Shown: positions 16,299 through 24,780 of the stretch, one piece after another
How the letters are laid out: the number at the start of each line of letters is the position of its first letter
Numbering within the stretch: the stretch's first letter is position 1
Assembly (NCBI GenBank): GCA_963812475.1
Contig: CAWEVI010000042.1
Location: 124,001-188,000, forward strand
Reading direction: 5' to 3'
DNA: 64,000 nucleotides
Source: JAMXLO01 sp963812475
Lineage (GTDB): Bacteria; Pseudomonadota; Alphaproteobacteria; Acetobacterales; Acetobacteraceae
Made by a program: the position numbers and the translations under genes
Notes under the pieces: generated by a model
The model's input: only the letters and a program-made list of their open reading frames with translations
Databases searched by the model: none
Told to the model about the DNA's origin: nothing

Positions 16299-18407
16299 TC
16301 ACTTCAACAGCGCTGCCGCGATGCGCTCGCGGGTCAGCGGCATGTCCCTGATCCGCGTTCCAAGTGCATGTGCGACCGCATTGCCGATAGCGGCGGCAGT
16401 CGGACCGAAGGTGCACTCGCCCATTCCGAGTGTTGGCAGGTCAGGTGCGTGGATGATCTCGGTGTTGATCTCTGGGACCTCGGAAAAGCGCAGGATCGGA
16501 TAACTCTCCCAGTCAAGCGACGTAATGCCGTCGACTTCCATGCGCACTTGCTCCATCAGCGTCATACTGGCAGCCTGCACAATGCCGCCATCGAGCTGAT
16601 TGCGCGCACCATCGGGATTGATCACCAGGCCCGCATCGGCCGTGCACCAGACGCGGAGCAGCCGCACCTGCTGGTCCACTTCCACCTCGGCCGCGACGGC
16701 GGCATAGGCCGCCTTGTTCTTGTAGCGTGCCCAACCGAGACCGACGCCGCGTCCGGTCCCCGCCGGCCCGCGCGCCGACCAGTTGCAGCGTTCGGCCACG
16801 TTCTCGATCAGGCGGCGGGCTCGTTGATCGGACAGCATCGATAGCCGATACTGTACCGGATCGATGCCGGCACGTTCGGCGAGCTCGTCGATGAAGCATT
16901 CGATTGCAAACACGTTTGTCAACGCGCCAAGTCCACGTAGCGCCGATGTGCGTACCGGAGGGTGCAGAATCAAATGATGCAGCACGCGGGTTGCGGGAAA
17001 GTCATACAGCGGGAAAGCGTTGCGCGTGCCGCCGCCGCCATTCACCTCCGGCGGATCGGTTGGACGCGGATCGGGCGGAGGAGTCGGCAGGGCTTCATGG
17101 GTCAGCAGGTTGCCGCCGGTGCTCGGCCGCTGCACATGCGTCGGTGACCAGATATCCGCAGTCCAGTCCACGGGTTTTCGCGCATCGTCCAGCGCAGCGC
17201 GCAGCGTGATATGCATCGCCGGACCGAGCGGTTCGAAGCCGAACTCCTCCTCACGGCGCCACTGCACGCGGATGCAGTGGTCAGGGATCTGCATCGCGAT
17301 CACCGCGGCGTCCACCGCCACATCGTCGGCGCCATTGTGCCCGTAGCACCCGGCGCCATGCGCATGACGCACGATGATCGTGTCGGGAGCGATGCCGAGA
17401 ACATTCGCCAACGCGGCACGCAGCGGATAGACGCCCTGCGTATGCGACCAGACCGATAGATGCCCGTTACGGTACTCGGCCAGAGCACAGGACGGCGCCA
17501 TCGAAGCATGCGCGACATAGGGCCGCGAATAGCTTGCCACCACCACATCCTTCGTATCGGCTGCGGGAAGGTCGCTGCCCAGTACACGATCGTTCGAGTC
17601 CTGGCCGACGAGCCACGCCGCTTCCTGCTGGTCCCGCGCGATCTGCCGCACATTGCGCCATTTCGCGTGCATCGGTGCGATCGCGGCGGCGCGCTGCACG
17701 ACGGTCTCGTCACTGCCGACGAACGCCAGAAAATCGCCGACGCGCACGATGCGGAAATCGCCCCGTTCGGCGCGACGCAGTGCGGCCTCGTTCAGCGACG
17801 CGAGATTCGCACCGCGACAAGGCTGGCGCAGGATGCGCGCGTGCAGCAGGTCGGGGCGCACCATGTCATGGATGAAGGCTGCTCCTGACACCTTTGCCGG
17901 CAGGTCGCGCCGCGGCACGGGTTTGCCGACCACGCGATAATCGGTGTGCAGCTTCGGCGTCGCGGTCCCCTCGATGTCACGCGCAAAGTCTTCAGCGCCC
18001 GCAAAATTCCAATAGTCATGGCCGGTCGCCGTGTCGCCGCGCCAGATCGCGCCGTCCTCCACACTCAGTTCGGTCGGGCTGCAGTTCAGCCGTTGCGCGA
18101 GCCGGTCCAGAACACGCGCCCGCAACTCCGCCGACACCAGACGCACTGAACGACCCGACACCTCGATCGACTGGCTGCCGGTCGTCTGACCCTCGTCCGG
18201 CGCGTCCTGCGTGTCGCCCGCCAGCACCGCGATGCGATCCAAATCCACGTCGAGTTCGTCGGCGGCGATCTGCGCCAAAGCGGTGACGTTGCCCTGGCCC
18301 AGTTCGACCTTGCCGACCGCCAGGCGCACGGTACGATCGGGGTTGAAGCGGAGCCACTTCTCCAGGCGGCGATTGGTCTGGATGGACAGCGGCAAAGTGT
18401 CGCTCAT
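16299..18407 (-). CDS. Molybdenum hydroxylase large subunit (molybdopterin-binding)
   Basis: The 702-residue protein is of the xanthine dehydrogenase superfamily, closest in layout to the large subunits of two-component enzymes such as nicotinate dehydrogenase NicB and isoquinoline oxidoreductase IorB. Visible features are VGKVELGQGNVTALAQIAADELDVDLDRI near the N-terminus, GKPVPRRDLPAKVSGAAFIHDM at the start of the hammerhead domain, and HAHGAGCYGHNGADDVAVDAA. It ends with the cofactor-side GMGECTFGPTAAAIGNAVAHA. It probably hydroxylates an N-heteroaromatic or aldehyde using water. The ATG overlaps the stop of the small-subunit gene by 4 bp, and the upstream open frame is ignored for that reason. 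No cytochrome domain or FAD subunit is present, and cofactor-insertion genes are absent nearby. Confidence 0.87.
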   Translation of the reverse strand: MSDTLPLSIQTNRRLEKWLRFNPDRTVRLAVGKVELGQGNVTALAQIAADELDVDLDRIAVLAGDTQDAPDEGQTTGSQSIEVSGRSVRLVSAELRARVLDRLAQRLNCSPTELSVEDGAIWRGDTATGHDYWNFAGAEDFARDIEGTATPKLHTDYRVVGKPVPRRDLPAKVSGAAFIHDMVRPDLLHARILRQPCRGANLASLNEAALRRAERGDFRIVRVGDFLAFVGSDETVVQRAAAIAPMHAKWRNVRQIARDQQEAAWLVGQDSNDRVLGSDLPAADTKDVVVASYSRPYVAHASMAPSCALAEYRNGHLSVWSHTQGVYPLRAALANVLGIAPDTIIVRHAHGAGCYGHNGADDVAVDAAVIAMQIPDHCIRVQWRREEEFGFEPLGPAMHITLRAALDDARKPVDWTADIWSPTHVQRPSTGGNLLTHEALPTPPPDPRPTDPPEVNGGGGTRNAFPLYDFPATRVLHHLILHPPVRTSALRGLGALTNVFAIECFIDELAERAGIDPVQYRLSMLSDQRARRLIENVAERCNWSARGPAGTGRGVGLGWARYKNKAAYAAVAAEVEVDQQVRLLRVWCTADAGLVINPDGARNQLDGGIVQAASMTLMEQVRMEVDGITSLDWESYPILRFSEVPEINTEIIHAPDLPTLGMGECTFGPTAAAIGNAVAHALGTRIRDMPLTRERIAAALLK

Positions 18408-18886
18408 GCGCCCCTCCCCTCCCGCAGCACTGCGGCGGCTCTCTCCACCGCCCGCAGAATTCGCGGATGCGCGCCGCAGCGACAAAGATGTCTGTCCAAT
18501 GCTGCAACGATATCGGCGCGCGTCGGCGATGGATTATGGTCGAGCAGCGCCTTGGCACTCATCAGGATTCCCGAGAGACAGTAGCCGCACTGGCCCGCCT
18601 GCTCATCCAGAAACGCCTGCTGCAGCGGATGCGGTTGCACGGCGGTGCCGAGCCCTTCGATGGTTGTGATGCTACGTCCGGCGACGGTGCCGATCTCGCG
18701 CGAGCAGGCGTAGATCGGCTCGCCATCGAGCAACACCATGCAGCTTCCGCATTGCTCCAGGCCGCAACCGTATCGCGTGCCTTTCAAATCGAGCCGGTTG
18801 CGCAGAACGTCCAGCAATGGCGTCACGGCTTCCGCCGCGACGCTCGTCCGCCGGCCGTTCACTGTGAGTGCGATGTCATGCGCCAT
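18404..18886 (-). CDS. 2Fe-2S small subunit of molybdenum hydroxylase
   Basis: The 160-residue protein has two 2Fe-2S domains. The plant-ferredoxin type occupies the first half (GTRYGCGLEQCGSCMVLLDG, with a later Cys in PIYACSRE). The helical domain occupies the second half (AGQCGYCLSGILMSAKALL, HLCRCGAHPRI). It passes electrons from the Mo centre of the large subunit, to which it is translationally coupled. It lies 12 bp downstream of the aminotransferase stop, so a three-gene minus-strand operon is likely. The length and layout match NicA- and IorA-type subunits. Confidence 0.92.
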   Translation of the reverse strand: MAHDIALTVNGRRTSVAAEAVTPLLDVLRNRLDLKGTRYGCGLEQCGSCMVLLDGEPIYACSREIGTVAGRSITTIEGLGTAVQPHPLQQAFLDEQAGQCGYCLSGILMSAKALLDHNPSPTRADIVAALDRHLCRCGAHPRILRAVERAAAVLREGRGA

Positions 18887-18898
18887 GGATCCGTCCGC

Positions 18899-20137
18899 CT
18901 AGCGGGCGCCCGCACGTTCAACGTTCGCACTGCGCACCGGAATGCCGGTCTGCTCGTAGCATACCTGTGCCAGTGCGGCGACGCCGGCGCGGATTTCCTC
19001 CTTCGACGGCAGCGCAAAGCAGAGCCGCATGTACGACTTCGCCGGCTCGGGATTGCACACCCATTCCGGCCCCGGGTTGAAGTTGATCCCGGCATCCGCC
19101 GCGGGCTTCACCAGCTTCCGCACGTCCACCGCGTCGGGGAGCTTCAACCACAGGAATATGCCACCCTTCGGCCGCCACATGTCGGCGGTGGTGCCGAACT
19201 CCCGCTCGACCGCCTCCACCATCGTGTCGAGTTTCCCCTTCAGCACGCCCGACAGCGTGCCGATATGCTTGTCGAAGCTCTTGGTGAAGTATTCGGCGAC
19301 GATCATCTGATCGAGCGCGCCGGTTCCGCTGTCGGGCTTGGAGGAGATCATGCGCGACAGCACCGGCCATTCGGCGACTGCGTAACCGACCCTCAGCGCC
19401 GGCGCAAGCGACTTGGAGAACGAGCCGATATGTACGACCTGCCTGGGAGCCAAGGCATACAGCGCGGGCGGCGCGCCGCCGCTCCAGATCAGATCGGCGT
19501 AGCACTCGTCCTCGAAGATCGGCACGCCATATTTCAAGGCAAGCGCCAGCATCTGCTGGCGGCGTTCCAGGGGCAGGATGCTGCCGGAAGGATTTTGGAT
19601 GGTGGGAATGGTGTAGATGTATTTCGGCGTCACACCCTTCTGCTTCAGGCCCTCCAGCGTCGAGGCCAATGCGTCCATCCGCATGCCGTCTTCATCCAGC
19701 GGCACGCCGACGATGTTGGCACCGATGCGCTTGAACCGGTTGATCGCGCCGGCGTAGCAGAATTCCTCCAGGATCACGGTGTCGCCCGGATTGATGAACA
19801 GTCGGCTGACAATGTCGATGCCCTGGCCGGAGCCCGTCGTTATCAGCACATCGTCGCGCGTTGCGGGAATGCCGCGATGACGCTTTAACTTGTCAGCGAC
19901 GAATTCGCGCAACCCGATGTAACCCTGCGGGCCTTGCGCCAGATTGTACATCGCAAGCTTCGACCCGTCGCGGCGCAGCACCGATGCGGTGGCCTCGATC
20001 AGGCCCTCGATCGGGATCTGCACGGGGTCGTTGTGGCCACCAATGAAGTTGTATTTCGGGAAGCCGCCGAACCGCGGCGCAGGATCGGGCAGCCCGTCGG
20101 CGAAGCACGACGTGATATCGAATACTGAGCTGCTCAT
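18899..20137 (-). CDS. PLP-dependent class I/II aminotransferase
   Basis: The 412-residue fold-type I enzyme has TGSGQGIDIVSRLFINPGD in the cofactor-phosphate region, a PTIQNPSG motif, and the Schiff-base lysine in HIGSFSKSLAPALRVGY. The C-terminal domain contains PKGGIFLWLKLPDAVD. It resembles the 2-aminoadipate aminotransferase/MocR catalytic-domain group but lacks the GntR DNA-binding part. The start has AGAAGGGAAACGACC upstream. It heads the molybdenum hydroxylase operon, so it may act on an amino-acid-derived substrate or a product of the same pathway. The actual substrate is not evident. Confidence 0.88.
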   Translation of the reverse strand: MSSSVFDITSCFADGLPDPAPRFGGFPKYNFIGGHNDPVQIPIEGLIEATASVLRRDGSKLAMYNLAQGPQGYIGLREFVADKLKRHRGIPATRDDVLITTGSGQGIDIVSRLFINPGDTVILEEFCYAGAINRFKRIGANIVGVPLDEDGMRMDALASTLEGLKQKGVTPKYIYTIPTIQNPSGSILPLERRQQMLALALKYGVPIFEDECYADLIWSGGAPPALYALAPRQVVHIGSFSKSLAPALRVGYAVAEWPVLSRMISSKPDSGTGALDQMIVAEYFTKSFDKHIGTLSGVLKGKLDTMVEAVEREFGTTADMWRPKGGIFLWLKLPDAVDVRKLVKPAADAGINFNPGPEWVCNPEPAKSYMRLCFALPSKEEIRAGVAALAQVCYEQTGIPVRSANVERAGAR

Positions 20138-20281
20138 GGTCGTTTCCCTTCTGGCCGGCGTCCTCGATCAAGGCTCGCATGGCGGCGATGCGGCGTGCAA
20201 GGGCAGCCGGTCTCGCGCTACCCCTGGCGCGAGACCAGCCGAGCGACCATCTGTGCGGCAATTCACCGAGGAGGAGCACAC

Positions 20282-20764
20282 ATGCCGCAATCGAACGAAA
20301 CAGCCGTGCGCAAGCCCAGGCTGGTGGGAATGAACCACGTCGCGCTCGAGGTCGGCGACATCGAGGAGGCGCTCGCGTTCTACGGCCGCATCTTCCAATT
20401 CACGCTGCGCGGCAAGGGCAGGAACAACGCCTTCATCGACATGGGCGACCAGTTCATCAACCTGACACAGGCCAGTGTGGAACATCGGGACAGTCCACGA
20501 CATTTCGGCCTGGTGGTCGATGACCGCGGTCCGGTGCGCGATCTGGTCGTGGCTGCCGGCGGGGAATTGCTCGATGGGCCATTCCTGGATTTCCTGGACC
20601 CCTGGGGCAACCGGGTCGAAGTAGTGGCCTACAGCGACATCCAATACACCAAGGCGCCGCATGTCCTGCGCGGCATGGGATTTGGGCCGGAAGAGATCAT
20701 GCAGAAGACCGAGAAGGCGCACCGCGAATTGGCCGACAAGGGCATGGCGCCCGAGCCGGCCTGA
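20282..20764 (+). CDS. VOC-family (glyoxalase/dioxygenase fold) protein
   Basis: The 160-residue protein begins its domain with NHVALEVGDIEEALAFYGRIFQF and ends it with DPWGNRVEVVAYSDIQYTKAPHVLRGMG, typical of one vicinal-oxygen-chelate module pair. Metal ligands could include His19 of the NHVALEV strand, a His in RHFGLVVDD and Glu of RVEVVAY. The start was chosen for the GAGGAGGAGCACAC ribosome site directly upstream. It is divergent from the aminotransferase with a 144-bp gap. It could be a lactoylglutathione lyase-like isomerase, a fosfomycin-resistance relative or a ring-cleavage enzyme. The sequence does not decide. Confidence 0.8.
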   Translation: MPQSNETAVRKPRLVGMNHVALEVGDIEEALAFYGRIFQFTLRGKGRNNAFIDMGDQFINLTQASVEHRDSPRHFGLVVDDRGPVRDLVVAAGGELLDGPFLDFLDPWGNRVEVVAYSDIQYTKAPHVLRGMGFGPEEIMQKTEKAHRELADKGMAPEPA

Positions 20765-20831
20765 GCCGGTAGCGGCACTTGCGTTGCGGCGCGATACTGC
20801 ACCGCAACGCAACCGCAGGGACCACGCCCGC

Positions 20832-21910
20832 ATGTCAACGCCGCTGCTGTTTCAGCCGATCACCTTCCGCTCGGTCACCGCGCGCAACCGCATCGTGGTG
20901 GCGCCGATGTGCCAGTACAGCGCCGAGGACGGACTGGGTGATGACTGGCACGTGCAGCATCTGGGCGCGCGGGCGGTGGGGGGCGCCGGCATCGTGTTCA
21001 CCGAGGGGCAACCCATGTCTCCGCGATCGGCCGCATCACGCATCACTGTCTCGGCCTGTGGAACGCGCAGCACCAGGCGCTGCTGACGCGCCTCGCCGCG
21101 ATCATCACGCGCGGCGGCGCGGTGCCAGGCATCCAGATCGCGCATGCCGGGCGCAAGGCCAGCACGACGCGGACGTGGGAGGGCAGCAAGCCGATCGCGC
21201 CGCAGGGCGGCGGCTGAGTGCCGGTCGCGCCGAGCCCCATCGCGTTCCACCCCGGCGCCACCGACCCGCGCGTCCTGACGACAGGCGAGATCGCCGACAT
21301 CGGCGGGCAGTTCGCGGCCACCGCACGGATGGCGCGCGAGGCTGGATTCAAGGTAGCGGAAATCCACGCCGCGCACGGCTATCTGCTGCACTCGTTCCTT
21401 TCGCCGATCGCCAACCATCGCAACGACACGTATGGCGGCGACCTTGATGGGCGCAGCCAATTCCTATCGGAGGCCATCGACGCGGTCCGCGCCGAGTGGC
21501 CCGCCGATCTGCCGTTATTCGTTCGACTGTCCTGCGTCGATTACCGGCCGGGCGGACTGACCATCGAGGACACCGTGACGCTGTGCCGCAAGCTTGCCAC
21601 GCGCGGCGATGTCGATCTGATCGATTGTTCGTCGGGTGGGATTTCACCCGACGTACGCATTCCCACGCATCCCGGGTATCAGGTTCCGTTCGCCGATACG
21701 GTGAAGCATTGCGCCGGAATCGCTACGGGCGCGGTTGGGCTGATCACCGAGCCGACGCATGCCGCCGAGATCGTGGCGAATGAGCGCGCCGATCTGGTGT
21801 TCGCGGCGCGCGTGCTGCTGGCTGATCCGGCGTGGCCGCTGCGTGCCGCGAAGGCACTGAGGGTCAAGCCCGAACTGCCGCCGCCCTATTGGCGCGCCAC
21901 GCTGCCATAA
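20832..21910 (+). pseudogene. Old yellow enzyme (NADH:flavin oxidoreductase), broken by frameshift and stop
   Basis: The pieces together span a complete OYE/YqjM-type flavoprotein. The N-terminus is FQPITFRSVTARNRIVVAPMCQYS. The middle AQHQALLTRLAAIITRGGAVPGIQIAHAGRK lies in a second frame. The C-terminal half has EIHAAHGYLLHSFLSPIANHR and GLITEPTHAAEIV. The frame changes between about 21004 and 21014, where TEATHVS would be expected. A TGA then stands at 21215-21217, where relatives usually have Trp in GGGW-PVAPS. A GTG directly after the TGA could restart translation, but the product would lack the first third of the barrel. It lies 67 bp after the VOC gene. Two independent lesions make true decay more likely here than at the other frameshifts. 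Confidence 0.85.
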
Positions 21911-21960
21911 GCCCTGCCGCCAGACGCGAAGTCATTTCGCGCATGCCGCGCTATGGCTGC

Positions 21961-22350
21961 TTATGTGCCGGCCAGTGCATTGGCGCGTCGTGCCTTGCCG
22001 GGAATGCCCTCGGCTTCCTTGCCTGCATCAGCGAGTATTCTCTTGAGATCGCGCAGAAACCCCGCGCCTGCCATGGTACGCTGCACCAGGACGCTGCGAC
22101 GGTCCAGCGGGTCGGTCTTCCGGCGCACCAGATCGAACTCCGCGAGACGGTCCAGGGCACGCGTGATGGCCGGCTTCGATACGTCCAGCTTGGCGGCCAA
22201 TCCGCGCACCGTTTGCGCTTCGCCCTCCAGATAGCAGGTCAGGAACACGCCCAACTGACGGGCTGACAAATCGGGACCGTCGCGACGAACCAACGCAACG
22301 GTGGTCTGCCGGAGAACCTCAAGTCCCCGCTCGACAGATTCTGTACTCAT
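21961..22350 (-). CDS. MarR-family transcriptional regulator
   Basis: The 129-residue winged-helix protein has the MarR layout: SARQLGVFLTCYLEG, then the recognition helix TVRGLAAKLDVSKPAITRALDRL, then the wing LVRRKTDPLDRRSVLVQRT. I chose the internal ATG because AAGGAGTTGTCG precedes it exactly. The ATG 21 bp upstream falls inside the probable operator. It is divergent from the amidohydrolase about 545 bp away and convergent with the broken OYE gene. It may repress itself and sense an aromatic or fatty ligand, as MarR proteins often do, but the ligand is not known. Confidence 0.88.
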   Translation of the reverse strand: MSTESVERGLEVLRQTTVALVRRDGPDLSARQLGVFLTCYLEGEAQTVRGLAAKLDVSKPAITRALDRLAEFDLVRRKTDPLDRRSVLVQRTMAGAGFLRDLKRILADAGKEAEGIPGKARRANALAGT

Positions 22351-22364
22351 CGACAACTCCTTAT

Positions 22365-22381
22365 GTATCATGCAATGATAC
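22365..22381. promoter_or_regulatory. Probable MarR operator
   Basis: The perfect palindrome gtatcat-gca-atgatac (7-bp arms) lies just upstream of the regulator's ribosome site. Next to it is an AT-rich stretch (tatatataaaa on the minus strand) that could be the -10 region. The size and position fit an autoregulatory MarR-type binding site. No second copy was noticed near the amidohydrolase start. Confidence 0.6.
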
Positions 22382-22894
22382 TTTTATATATGAATAGTGA
22401 CTAATCACGTTTACGGGATGATACGGAACCGCATAGGCGCCGTAATCGGCTCTCCCGGGTCAATGCCAGCCGACCGCATGGCACCGTGAAACAACTCCAG
22501 CATGATCGTCGAGGCGGGGATGAGGATGATAAATCGAACTTTGTAGGGTATCCATGTGGTAGCCGGCCGACGCGGCAAGCTCGTGGGCGTTTACTAAAGT
22601 CCACACTTCTGCAAATTGCGAAAGCAGCCTAATCCGACGACGTTGCGTCTGCACCCCGTCCACGATGCTATCGGCGGCGAAAATCCGAAAAGGCGGCGAA
22701 CATCGGTTATTGTAACAGCTACTGAAACAGTCTTTCCGTTCGATTTTGCTCGGCGGACCACCGAGTATTGCTGCATCTGCCGGTCTGACCTAGCATCGCG
22801 CTGCATCACGGAAAGCGGTGTCGGTTGGTCGCGCAATCCCGGTGGGAGCGGCCCCAACCCTCAGAGGGAGTCGGCAAACAAGGAGAAGAATTCG
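22382..22894. other. Intergenic region with no recognised gene
   Basis: About 510 bp between the MarR regulator and the amidohydrolase. The first 40 bp are AT-rich and belong to the regulator promoter. The only open frames are short, lack ribosome sites and resemble no family I know. The end carries AAGGAGAAG, the ribosome site of the amidohydrolase. The long leader could hold its promoter. Confidence 0.5.
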
Positions 22895-24655
22895 ATGACG
22901 TACGATCTGCTGATCAAGAATGCGCGTGTTGTTGACGGCTCGGGCGAGCCATCATTCAGCGCAGACGTGGCGGTGCACCAAGGAAAGATTGTGGGGGTTG
23001 GCAAATACAACGCCACAGCCCGGCGCACCATCGATGCTGACGGGCGGGTCGTTGCTCCGGGATTCATCGATCACCATACGCACTTTGATCCGCAGGCGCT
23101 TTGGGATCCGTATTGCGGTTCCTCGGTCCAGAACGGCCACACCACGATCCTTGTCGGTCAGTGCGGTCAGGTGATCGCACCGGCGCGCCCCGACGACCAC
23201 GACTGGTATCTCGAGTTCTTCGCCGAGGCGGAGGCCATCCCGATGAGCGTGATGCGGGAAGGGATCGACTTCACCTGGGAGTCGGTCGCCGAATACATGG
23301 ATGCGCTCGGCAAGCGCCGCGGCTGCAATGTCGGCACTTTGGTCGGTCATTCGGGCATTCGGCGCTACGTGATGGGCGAGGCGGCATCGAAACGAGCTGA
23401 GGCCACGGACGAAGAACTTGCCGCAATGAAGCGGCTGATCAGCGACGCGATGTATGCCGGAGCGCTTGGCTTCAGCACCTCCCCGCTGGGCCGCGGCGAT
23501 CCCGCCGGCGTCGGCACCGACGCGGAACGCCTGGCGCTCGCGGATGTGCTCGGCGAGCTGGGGACTGGCGTCATGCAGGTCTCGGGCGGCGCTCCCGGCG
23601 GCACCAAGGCGACGCGCCAGATGGCCCGTGACCTTGCCGCGCGAACCGGCCGCCCGACCATTTACAACCTCGTCACCCAGCCAATCGAGCGGCCCGAAGA
23701 GTGGCAGGAGCATCTGCACTGGCTGGAGGATGCCTTCAAGTCGGGTGCCCGTTGCTATGGCTCCTGCGTCTCTGTCGTCGCCGGGCCGATCTTCGACCTG
23801 CGCCTTGGGCTTGACGTGCCGCAGGATGAGGATTTGACGAACCCGAACAGCCTGTTCGCCGGGATGCCGACCTGGGACAAGGTGATGGCCCTTCCCTACC
23901 AGGACCGCATGCGCGCCTTCCGCGATCCCGAAACCCGCAGGTCGCTGAGCGCCGAGGCGGTCGAGGGTACCGTCGCGCAGGAAAGGCCTGGCACCGATCG
24001 GCGCGGGCGTGCGCGTGGTTTCTTCAACCGGCGCTGGGACCTGATGCAGGTGTTCATGACCCAGCACGAGCGGAACCGGGGCCTCGAAGGCAAGAGCATC
24101 GCCCAGATCGCCCAGGAGCAGGGCAAGAGCGTGATGGACGCTTTCCTCGACCTGTCGCTGGATGAGGATCTGCAGACCTTCTTCATCGGCGTCGATCGCA
24201 ATACCGACCCCGCCGCGCAGAAGCAGATCCTCGGCTCGCCCTATACCGTGATCGGGACCAGTGATGGCGGCGCGCGCCCGCACTCGGCCGACCGCCATGA
24301 ATACAGCACCAATCTGCTCGGGCACTGGGTGCGCGAGCAAAAGGTGATGTCGCTCGAGGAGGCGGTGCATCGGCTCACCGGTCGGACGGCGCAGATGCAC
24401 GACATGCATGACCGTGGCTTTGTCACCGCGGGCATGGTCGCGGATCTGGTCGTCTTCGACCCGGACACGATCGCACCGAAGCCCCGCGTGCCGGTGCACG
24501 ACATGCCGGCCGGAGGTGCGCGGGTGAAACGCGATGCCGTCGGGATCGACCACGTGATCGTCAACGGCACGGTGCTGCTGGACAACGGCGAGCTGACAGA
24601 TGCGCTCCCCGGACAGATCGTTCGCGGTCCGCTGCATCAATCGAACCATGCATAA
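22895..24655 (+). CDS. D-aminoacylase-like amidohydrolase
   Basis: The 586-residue protein belongs to the N-acyl-D-amino-acid deacylase branch of the amidohydrolase superfamily. Metal-binding HHTHFDPQ follows the APGFID strand near residue 55. Other family marks are NGHTTILVGQCG, LGFSTSPLGRGDPAGV, IGTSDGGARPHSADRHEYSTNLLG and the C-terminal GMVADLVVFDPDTI with IVNGTVLLDNG. It should hydrolyse an amide or cyclic amide in the cytoplasm. I rejected the 93 upstream in-frame codons because the ribosome site AAGGAGAAGAATTCG and the domain both point here. It is longer than the roughly 480 residues of classical D-aminoacylases, which suits the larger subgroup whose substrate is unknown. The gene ends in a strong terminator. 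Confidence 0.87.
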   Translation: MTYDLLIKNARVVDGSGEPSFSADVAVHQGKIVGVGKYNATARRTIDADGRVVAPGFIDHHTHFDPQALWDPYCGSSVQNGHTTILVGQCGQVIAPARPDDHDWYLEFFAEAEAIPMSVMREGIDFTWESVAEYMDALGKRRGCNVGTLVGHSGIRRYVMGEAASKRAEATDEELAAMKRLISDAMYAGALGFSTSPLGRGDPAGVGTDAERLALADVLGELGTGVMQVSGGAPGGTKATRQMARDLAARTGRPTIYNLVTQPIERPEEWQEHLHWLEDAFKSGARCYGSCVSVVAGPIFDLRLGLDVPQDEDLTNPNSLFAGMPTWDKVMALPYQDRMRAFRDPETRRSLSAEAVEGTVAQERPGTDRRGRARGFFNRRWDLMQVFMTQHERNRGLEGKSIAQIAQEQGKSVMDAFLDLSLDEDLQTFFIGVDRNTDPAAQKQILGSPYTVIGTSDGGARPHSADRHEYSTNLLGHWVREQKVMSLEEAVHRLTGRTAQMHDMHDRGFVTAGMVADLVVFDPDTIAPKPRVPVHDMPAGGARVKRDAVGIDHVIVNGTVLLDNGELTDALPGQIVRGPLHQSNHA

Positions 24656-24673
24656 TCGCATGTGACGGTGAAG

Positions 24674-24709
24674 CCCTCCCATCGGTGCTACCGAGGCTTG
24701 ATGGGAGGG
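24674..24709 (+). terminator. Rho-independent-like terminator after the amidohydrolase
   Basis: Ten-base arms ccctcccatc and gatgggaggg flank a 16-base loop, which has its own short stem cggt/accg. TTTCCG follows the stem. It lies 18 bp after the stop codon. The T-run is weak, but the stem is long and GC-rich. Confidence 0.72.
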
Positions 24710-24780
24710 TTTCCGTCATGTGCGGCTGGCTGAGGCTGCAAGCGGGGCCGCACGGCGGATCGTGATGCGGGGGTTCGGCG

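Noticed and set aside
21215..21217. TGA as possible selenocysteine codon in the old yellow enzyme
   Set aside because: Relatives have Trp here, OYE proteins are not selenoproteins, and a frameshift lies upstream.
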